Assembly (NCBI GenBank): GCA_001275005.1
Contig: JWZX01001764.1
Coordinates: 1-14,645 of the forward strand
Direction: 5' to 3'
DNA length: 14,645 nt
DNA from: Chrysochromulina tobinii
Lineage: Eukaryota > Haptophyta > Prymnesiales > Chrysochromulinaceae
In this document: positions 6,324 through 12,266 of the stretch, in pieces
Layout: each line of letters begins with the position of its first letter
Position numbering within the stretch: position 1 is the first letter of the stretch
Notes under the pieces: generated by a model
Databases searched by the model: none
Told to the model about the DNA's origin: nothing
Seen by the model: only the letters and a program-made list of their open reading frames with translations
Position numbers and translations under genes: made by a program

Positions 6324-8027
6324 ATGTTGCTCGCCGACGTGAACGCCTCTGAGGAGGCCGAGCTGCGACGTCTCGAGCGCGGTTCGACGCTGCTTCCGCG
6401 TCCGTCGGCATACCTCGACCTGCGTCTCGACGACGCGGAACCAGCGCTGCCGGGTTCTCGATCGGCAGCGGCGGCGCCAAAGATGGCAGCGCCCGCAACC
6501 ATCGCGCCTCCTCTTTCATCACGCCCTCCTCACTCGCAGCCTCCAGCACGTCCCCACCCTGCGGCTCCCGACGCCGCCAGCCAGCCACTCAAGCCGAAAT
6601 CCACCTTCCACGAGTCCTTTTCGGGCTTCGGCCTCGCCAGCCGCACGCTGACCGACTCCGCTGTGAGGAAGCTGATCGAGGAGAGCGGATGCCGTGTGCT
6701 CCGCCTGACCGCTGTCGAATCGCAGGCGCTCGCGGCGCCCGGCCCGTGGGCGACCATCGGCGTGCTCGCGCGCCGCTCCGAGGAGGATGGCGCCAACGGC
6801 AAGGGCCCGTACGACAAGTGGGTGCTGAGCGACCTCCATCCGGAGGAGCCGCGCACGCTGAGCGCATGCATCTTTGGCGAGGCGCGCAAGGTGGCGGCGG
6901 GTGCGGAGGTGGGCGCGGTGTACGCGCTGTTCGATCCCAAGCTGCTGCCACCCAAGGCGCGCGGCCGGCCGCCCGTGTGCGTGCTGAGCAAGCGCGCTGC
7001 TCTCGTGCACCTGGGCATGTGCGCTCACATAGGCTTCTGCAACTCGCTGCTCCCCGACGGCTCGGCGTGCGGGGCGCTGATCCACAGGTGCCGTACGGAC
7101 AAGTGCCCTGAGCACCTCGCGCGCGCACGTGCGCCACCACCCACCCTCCGCATGGAGATTCTCAACTCGTCCGCCCCGCTGCCGCCGCCCAAGCGCCGCC
7201 GGGAGGATGTCGCAGCGGCGGCGCCGATGGGGCAGCACCGATTGCCCCACAATCCACGCGCTCGCCCCGGCGCAGACTACGGCGCGCTCGGCGCTCGAGG
7301 CGTCACTGGCGGCGCCGGTGCCGGCGGCAGCGCGGGGGGTGGCGCTGGGATGGCGGCTGGAAGCTCGAGCACCCTCGCGAGCGCGGCGGCGGCCAAACTG
7401 CAGGCACGCGCGGCGGCGGCGGCGGCCGGCGTCGGTGGTGCTGCGACCACGATCGGCACCGTCGCGGCCGGAGCGCCGACAACCCTCGAGCCGCCTCGGC
7501 GCCTCGACCCAAAGCACGAGGTCCGCGCCGAATTCGTCAAACGGGGCCTGTCGGCGGGCGCAAGGAACGTGGTCCAGATGATTGCGGACACGGAGCGCGA
7601 GCGAGCCAAACTGTTGCGGGCTAGGGAGCCGCCGCCGCCTGCCACCACGGTGCTACCGCCTCCGCGCTCCGCCGCACCGCCGCCGCCGCCGCCGCCGCCG
7701 CCCGCTGCGCCCGTGGCGGCCGACGCGGAGGGCGACGAGGACGATGACGACGGCGGGCTGTCAATCGAGTTTGAGGACGAGCCTCCCAGTGACCATATTA
7801 GGGAGGCGGACGAGCCCCCCAAGGTAGCCCCCAAGCGCTGTGACAAGCGCTCGTGGGAGGGGATGCTGCGCCGCGCACCCGTAGAGTCCGCTAGCTCGGG
7901 CGCCGTCGTGGGCTCGGCCGCCGCCAGCCGCTTCTTTGGCGAGGTGGCCGAGCACGAGGAGCTCTCGATACAGATTGGTCTCGTCGCGAGCGGCAACAAG
8001 TTGCGTGCGGAGCTGAGCCGACTGTGA
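6324..8027 (+). CDS. MCM10: MCM10 DNA replication initiation factor
   Basis: The 567-residue product has the Mcm10 core. Residues about 97-108 (SFSGFGLASR) correspond to the conserved SGLRI-type entry. The OB-fold spans about 108-230, with FGEARKV, VGAVYALFDPKLLPP and PVCVLSKRAALVHLG in the expected order. A CCCH zinc finger follows with C239, C249, C261 and H264, spaced C-X9-C-X11-C-X2-H exactly as in the family. Mcm10 binds single-stranded DNA, the CMG helicase and DNA polymerase alpha in the nucleus and helps activate origins. The C-terminal half is low complexity (poly-Ala, poly-Gly, poly-Pro at about 452-462) apart from DPKHEVRAEFVKRGLSAGAR, an acidic patch and SRFFGEVAEHEEL near the end. 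Length is close to the fungal protein; I do not see the extra C-terminal zinc domain of animal MCM10. The start is the first ATG after the divergent promoter; its context (C at -3) is mediocre. Confidence 0.93.
   Translation: MLLADVNASEEAELRRLERGSTLLPRPSAYLDLRLDDAEPALPGSRSAAAAPKMAAPATIAPPLSSRPPHSQPPARPHPAAPDAASQPLKPKSTFHESFSGFGLASRTLTDSAVRKLIEESGCRVLRLTAVESQALAAPGPWATIGVLARRSEEDGANGKGPYDKWVLSDLHPEEPRTLSACIFGEARKVAAGAEVGAVYALFDPKLLPPKARGRPPVCVLSKRAALVHLGMCAHIGFCNSLLPDGSACGALIHRCRTDKCPEHLARARAPPPTLRMEILNSSAPLPPPKRRREDVAAAAPMGQHRLPHNPRARPGADYGALGARGVTGGAGAGGSAGGGAGMAAGSSSTLASAAAAKLQARAAAAAAGVGGAATTIGTVAAGAPTTLEPPRRLDPKHEVRAEFVKRGLSAGARNVVQMIADTERERAKLLRAREPPPPATTVLPPPRSAAPPPPPPPPPAAPVAADAEGDEDDDDGGLSIEFEDEPPSDHIREADEPPKVAPKRCDKRSWEGMLRRAPVESASSGAVVGSAAASRFFGEVAEHEELSIQIGLVASGNKLRAELSRL
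7675..7704 (+). repeat. GCC/CCG trinucleotide tract
   Basis: An uninterrupted run of GCC/CCG triplets inside MCM10 encodes a proline run (about residues 452-462) in the disordered linker after the zinc finger. Confidence 0.8.
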
Positions 8028-8429
8028 GGACGATGCTCAGAGCGACCCTTCTGTGATATCGGTTGCGGGGTTGGCTGCTTGGCTCCCCCCACAAGCTACC
8101 CACAACGCCACCTAGGTGTCTTTCAAGGTCGGGTGTCTTATTTAAGTCGTAAGACAGTCTAGTCTTTCAAGAGGTGGTGAGGGGGGGTGCCAGCGGAACC
8201 CGCTGCAGCCTACACGACCCGCACTGTCTCCGCCCAAGATGGATGAGGAGTCCTCGCATGGACTGGGGCAGGCGGCTCCGTCACGCTTCCGCTGTACCGA
8301 GTACCGTACACGTCCTGGCTAGACTGGCTTGATTGCAATTTGCAGATCGGGTGCGCGCGCGGATCCACCGTGCCGCGGCCCATGCCTGTAGCCTGTTGCT
8401 TCCAAGCCAGCACTGCAGTACTGTTAGTC
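8028..8429. other. Convergent 3' flanks of MCM10 and FkbM gene
   Basis: No convincing gene lies here. Visible elements are the palindrome CACCTAGGTG (8109-8118), a hairpin with arms TGTCTTA (8134-8140) and TAAGACA (8150-8156), and a direct repeat GTCTTTCAAG at 8118-8127 and 8162-8171 flanking that hairpin. These could be part of the 3'-end processing or termination region of the two converging genes; no canonical AATAAA is seen. Confidence 0.4.
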
Positions 8430-9557
8430 TCAATCTTTCAGTGTGGCGCCCGCCTCTGGCCTGACAGGCGCTCTCCTAGAGAGACGCTCGATGTAGCTCT
8501 GCTCTGACATGTTGTATAGTAACTCCGCTCGGTGGGTGCAGACGACGTTGCTCCATTGTCGCGTCTCGAACGCATCCATCCAGCACGGCCCAGAGATGGG
8601 TGCGACAGTGTCCCAGGCCTCCATAAAGCATGTGTAGCCAAGCGCTCCGAGCCATTGCTGTGTAGCCTTGAGGCTGCGTCTTTCCGAAAGGGGGACCGCG
8701 GATCCCCAATAGCCAATGCTATGATACTCGAATTCGACGAAAACAACTCGATGCGCTCCAAGCACCCTACGCATACCCTCAAGCACCAGGGCGTCATAGC
8801 CTTCAGCGTCAATGACCACTGCCCAGACCTCGTCCAGGCGTTGGCGCAGCATGAACTCGTCGAGTGTCAAGACTTGTATGGTGCTCGTATTCTGACCCCG
8901 CCTCGCCCTCACGAGGTCGGCTCCGTCTCCGTCTTTGAGAGAAACCATTTCATCGCCCGCATAACCTGCAGGTTCAGGCGCCAAGTATGTTGCATTCGAG
9001 GCTGCATAATCGTGCACAAATGCCACATCTGATAACCTTGTGAAGTTGATGAGCCATCTCAGCAGCTGCCGATTCGACGGCAGTAGCTCCAGCAAGTGCA
9101 CGTGCACCGTCCGCTCCCTACGGTGCGCTTGCTGCTGATGTCGCAGCCGATATTTCCCTGATGTTTCGTGGCACGCGCCATCTGGTTTATAGTTGAGATA
9201 GCGCTTGCGATTTCCATCACCTTGACCATTAGCGTATGCCAAAATGGCCTTTTGCCACGCTTGCGGGTCCAGCCGTTGCCACAACGCATTGGACCAGAGC
9301 GTGGCGAATGAAACAACATTGTAACCCTTGTTCGCCCCAACGTTGATCACGATGACTGGTTCAGTGTCATTAGCTGGGCGAATCGCGCCATATGACTCAG
9401 CTGCATGAAAGGCCCACGGAGCTTGTGTGCATCCTTGCCAGCCTTTGATCAGATTGGATGCGTCCATCACGCAGGCTGCCAATTCGGTCGAATTGGTCCG
9501 CATCATGGAGTGACCAGGTGCAGTGAGGAGGTGAAAGAGGAAGAGCAGCAAGCGCAT
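8430..9557 (-). CDS. Secretory-pathway FkbM-family methyltransferase
   Basis: The 375-residue product begins with a hydrophobic signal sequence (MRLLLFLFHLLTAPGHS). It has SAM-methyltransferase motif I at 70-79 (VINVGANKGY), the acidic end of strand 2 at 157 (ELLPSN), and the FkbM hallmarks TLDEF (231-235) and VVIDAEGYDALVLEGM (247-262), followed by the strand VVFVEFEY. Family members O-methylate sugars or other small hydroxyl substrates; the substrate here is unknown. Six N-glycosylation sequons (N22, N63, N171, N188, N223, N349) and the signal sequence suggest the Golgi or cell surface, for example methylation of glycans. An insertion of roughly 50 residues between motif I and strand 2 (about 95-148) is lineage-specific or unusual. 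The start is the first ATG before the signal sequence; M18 is an alternative that would lose it. Confidence 0.87.
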   Translation of the reverse strand: MRLLLFLFHLLTAPGHSMMRTNSTELAACVMDASNLIKGWQGCTQAPWAFHAAESYGAIRPANDTEPVIVINVGANKGYNVVSFATLWSNALWQRLDPQAWQKAILAYANGQGDGNRKRYLNYKPDGACHETSGKYRLRHQQQAHRRERTVHVHLLELLPSNRQLLRWLINFTRLSDVAFVHDYAASNATYLAPEPAGYAGDEMVSLKDGDGADLVRARRGQNTSTIQVLTLDEFMLRQRLDEVWAVVIDAEGYDALVLEGMRRVLGAHRVVFVEFEYHSIGYWGSAVPLSERRSLKATQQWLGALGYTCFMEAWDTVAPISGPCWMDAFETRQWSNVVCTHRAELLYNMSEQSYIERLSRRAPVRPEAGATLKD

Positions 9558-10308
9558 CCACGCGTGTGACTTCTATACTTGTACAGTACCGGTACCAGTT
9601 CATTATGAATACCGGTAAAAAGACACCGGGGGGAGCCGGGACACACACGGGACACGCGGACACACAGAGGCACACGGACCGCACAGACGAACCTCACAAC
9701 CATCCAAACCCACCAACAACACACAACCCGCACGTCAGAGCGACGACCGAAGCCGCGGCCGACTCAAGAGCCGCAGGCCCGGAGTCGACCGCCCGGTACA
9801 TGTACCGGTACACACAACACGTACAAAGCATAAAGGACAAAAGATAAAACAAAACAAGACCCCCGATGCCCCGAAGGGAGACACATGCAGGCGGAGAGCT
9901 GAGAAACCGCCTGAAAAGAGAAGATCGGCGACAGACCCATGTATGAACTCAGGAGGGAGCGCGCCCGCCGACATGGGCGGTGAACCCCCAGGTGGGCGAG
10001 CCAGGGGGCAGCCGGTAGAAGTTTGCTAGCCGCCCCCTGAAGAGACGCTGGCTCCGTCCGTCCTCGCATGTCAACGACCCGGCATAGAGCTGGTACACAC
10101 TGGAATCCTGGCACCATTTTTTTCCGTGACATATTCATTTCGCGGCCCTAAATCGTGTAGGGCGGACAAGTCGGCATGCACACGTGTTGTGCGGACGAAC
10201 CCGAATTCTCGGTGTTGACGAAGTATCACTAAAGTATCACGCCCATAAACGGCGCTTCCGACTATCATCGACGCGTCAACTTGTTGAGGAAAGGCGCTCG
10301 GTCCGAAC
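9558..10308. promoter_or_regulatory. Divergent intergenic region, FkbM / kinase
   Basis: This 751-bp region lies between two divergent genes. The octamer TACCGGTA occurs at 9587-9594, 9610-9617 and 9803-9810; the third overlaps the 16-bp perfect palindrome CCGGTACATGTACCGG (9793-9808). Positions 9630-9735 are strongly C/A-biased (CACA-rich). Nearer the kinase are arms CAGGGGGC (10002-10009) and GCCCCCTG (10032-10039), a hairpin GCCCTA/TAGGGC (10145-10163), ACACGTGT with an E-box core (10180-10187), and a repeat AAGTATCAC at 10221-10229 and 10232-10240. No supported gene lies inside. Confidence 0.45.
9793..9808. repeat. 16-bp perfect palindrome CCGGTACATGTACCGG
   Basis: The sequence equals its own reverse complement and overlaps the third TACCGGTA octamer. 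It lies about 240 bp upstream of the FkbM start and 500 bp upstream of the kinase start. A dimeric factor site is possible; no factor is recognised. Confidence 0.8.
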
Positions 10309-11788
10309 ATGAGGGTACTTCCAGACGACGCGGTCCCGATGCCTCGACCGCCGTTGGTCGCGATCCCAGGCGACAATTCTGTGATGCGCGGGCCGTCTAG
10401 CCGCCGTTTGAACCGACTAATTTCGACGCCCTCATCAAAAGCCCTCAACAGGCTGGCGGGCATGCTCAACAGCCCGGCGTTCCGCCGTCCGGGCAAGGCG
10501 GCTGTCGAGCCGCGTTTGCGCCGTTCGAGCCACGAACTGGTGAACGATCATTTTAGGCAATCTGCGGACATGTGCATGGAGGATCTGGTGCACGTCCGGC
10601 GCCTTGGCGAAGGCGGATTTTCGACGGTCGATTTGTACATGTGGACGACTCCAGAGTCGCCAACACGCGGAAGTGTGCCGGTCGCGATCAAGGTGCTCAA
10701 GCGTAAGATCCCCGGCCCGCCCGACCCAGAAGGCCGCATGAGCATGGTCGACGTGCCAGCCAGCTGGCGCGACATTTTCATGGCGGAGGCGTTGATCTCC
10801 AAGGCGCTGCACCATCCCAACGTGGTGCTGAGCTACGGCTGCGTGCGGCCGAGCAAGGACACTGCTCTGGACTTCCTCCCAGAAGTCCAGAGCCGGGACT
10901 TCTGGGAGGCGGACAAGGAGCCCCTCATGTTTGCACAGGAGTACTGTGATGGCGGCTCGCTGCTGGACAAGGTGAGGCAGCCAGGCTCGTACACGGCACG
11001 CGAGGCGCTCCTTTGGTGTGTTGACGTGGCCGCGGGCATGGAGTACCTCCACAGCCGCACCGAGGTGCGCGTGGCTCACCGCGACCTGAAGCTCGAGAAC
11101 ATCGTGCTCAGCGGCGGGCGCGCTAAGGTGGTCGACTTTGGGCTCGCTGATTACCTCCCTCATCACGGTGCATGCAAGTGCTCATCACGACGCCCCACCC
11201 ACTTCCCCACAGGTGGTCGACTTTGGGCTCGCACGACTGATCGTGCACGATGAGCTGAGCCGGGGCCATGCGGAGCTTCCGTTCACGACGTCGCCAGCGC
11301 GCAAGCCCAGCCCACTGCCGGGGCAAACGTCGTCCCCACCCAATGGATCCCCCAATGGATCCCCCAAAGGATCCCTCTCGTCGGACGTGACGGGTCAGAC
11401 AGGCTCGATGCGCTACATGGCACCCGAGGTGTGGGCCTCGGAGTCCTACACGCACAAGGTCGATGTCTTTTCGTTCGCCATCCTGGCCTTCGAGCTGCTC
11501 AGCAGGACGCGAGCGTACGAGAGCCAATATCTCACGATGCAGCAGGTGGCCAGGGCGGTGGCCGAGTCGGCGCTGCGCCCCAACCTGCCCAAGCGGTGGC
11601 CTGCTGCCCTGTCCGAGCTCCTCGCGCGCTCGTGGGCTCATAATGCCGATGACCGACCCGAATTCGCCGAGATCCATACGGAGCTCTGCCAGATGAAGGC
11701 GCGTGCCGATTCCGTCTCCGTAGGGCTGCCCAACGAGCTTTATGATGCCCTCGTACCCCCGGTGCGCGGCTGCTGCACCGTGCAATGA
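10309..11788 (+). CDS. TKL-like protein kinase with C-terminal CaaX box (two exons)
   Basis: Exon 1 is 10309-11127 and exon 2 is 11213-11788, giving 464 residues. All kinase landmarks are present: Gly loop LGEGGFSTV (99-107), VAIK Lys128, helix C Glu160 (MAEALIS), HRDLKLEN with Asp259 and Asn264, DFG at 276-278, APE at 343-345, DVFSFAILAFELLS and a late RPEF motif. HRDLKxxN together with DVFSFAILAFELL points to the tyrosine-kinase-like Ser/Thr group. The first 90 residues are basic and Ser/Pro-rich with a LNRL repeat. A 25-residue insert sits between beta 4 and beta 5, and the DFG-APE segment is about 70 residues, more than twice the usual length, with PNGS repeats. The last four residues, CTVQ, form a CaaX box preceded by another Cys, predicting farnesylation and perhaps palmitoylation, hence membrane location. 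The ATG has A at -3. The substrate is unknown. Confidence 0.93.
10864..10909 (+). repeat. Two overlapping inverted repeats in the kinase coding sequence
   Basis: GCTCTGGACTTC (10864-10875) pairs perfectly with GAAGTCCAGAGC (10882-10893) over a 6-nt loop. CCTCCCAGAAGTCC (10875-10888) pairs perfectly with GGACTTCTGGGAGG (10896-10909) over a 7-nt loop. The two stems share the middle arm and exclude each other. They encode the beta 4-beta 5 insert LDFLPEVQSRDFWE. Confidence 0.9.
11128..11212 (+). other. 85-nt GT-AG phase-0 intron bounded by a 22-bp direct repeat
   Basis: Splicing AAG|GTGGTC to CACAG|GTGGTC rejoins ...GRAK to VVDFGLARL in frame and restores the kinase. Retention shifts the frame and stops at 11253. 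A pyrimidine-rich stretch precedes the acceptor, and CTCATCAC at 11181-11188 is a plausible branch region. The sequence AGGTGGTCGACTTTGGGCTC plus GC occurs exactly at 11126-11147 (across the donor) and 11211-11232 (across the acceptor). A 9-bp repeat CTCATCACG also occurs inside (11159-11167, 11181-11189). Confidence 0.92.
11339..11374 (+). repeat. 12-bp tandem repeat, three units, in the activation segment
   Basis: Units CCCAATGGATCC, CCCAATGGATCC and CCCAAAGGATCC encode PNGS, PNGS and PKGS between the DFG and APE motifs. Confidence 0.9.
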
Positions 11789-12266
11789 CGCGCGGCGCAC
11801 TGAAATGCGGCCCAATAGGTTTACGCCCGTATTACGCCCGGCCCGAGCGTCGCGCTTGAGGGTCTCGCGAGCAGAGGGCTTGATTCGCGTCGCGCGCTGC
11901 GGCACCCGCTCGGGCGTGCGGCTGGTCGGGTGCGCGGACAATCGTATTAATTAATGACGATTTTTCACCGCGGTACACGGCTAGGCGAAACAATGTCCGC
12001 GTTGTCCTCCCCGCGCTCGCCGATCTCTGTGTGTGCGCGGCCCATCTGGCCGGGAGGGCAAAGCGGAGAGCCGTGGCGCCTGCACACGTGCCCCCAGTGG
12101 TGCCCACATCGAGAATACTCTCGACCCCAAGCACACTCGCGCTCACCTCCACCGCTCGCGCCTGCGAGGTTGCTCGCGATCGTGTCCGTGCAGCTCGTCG
12201 AAGGCCGCACTGGGCTCGTCGCGCTCTCGTGAGCGCGAGCGTTCGCGCGCCCTCGGTGGACGCTCA
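11789..12266. other. Convergent 3' flanks of kinase and SPRY-like gene
   Basis: No separate gene is supported. A direct repeat TTACGCCCG lies at 11821-11829 and 11832-11840. The AT island ATTAATTAAT (11946-11955) is flanked by ATCGT and ACGAT arms, and stands out in very GC-rich DNA; it may mark 3'-end formation. The right part (12143-12266) carries a minus-strand alternative frame that could be the true tail of the neighbouring gene (see findings). Confidence 0.4.

Noticed and set aside
6519-7517. 332-codon minus-strand frame inside MCM10
   Set aside because: Antisense to a gene with a complete OB-fold and exact zinc-finger spacing; no motifs of its own.
8028-8429. Possible tRNA or small RNA gene in the hairpin-rich interval
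   Set aside because: No A-box/B-box pair or cloverleaf could be built; no GGTTCGANNCC-type sequence was found here or elsewhere in the window.
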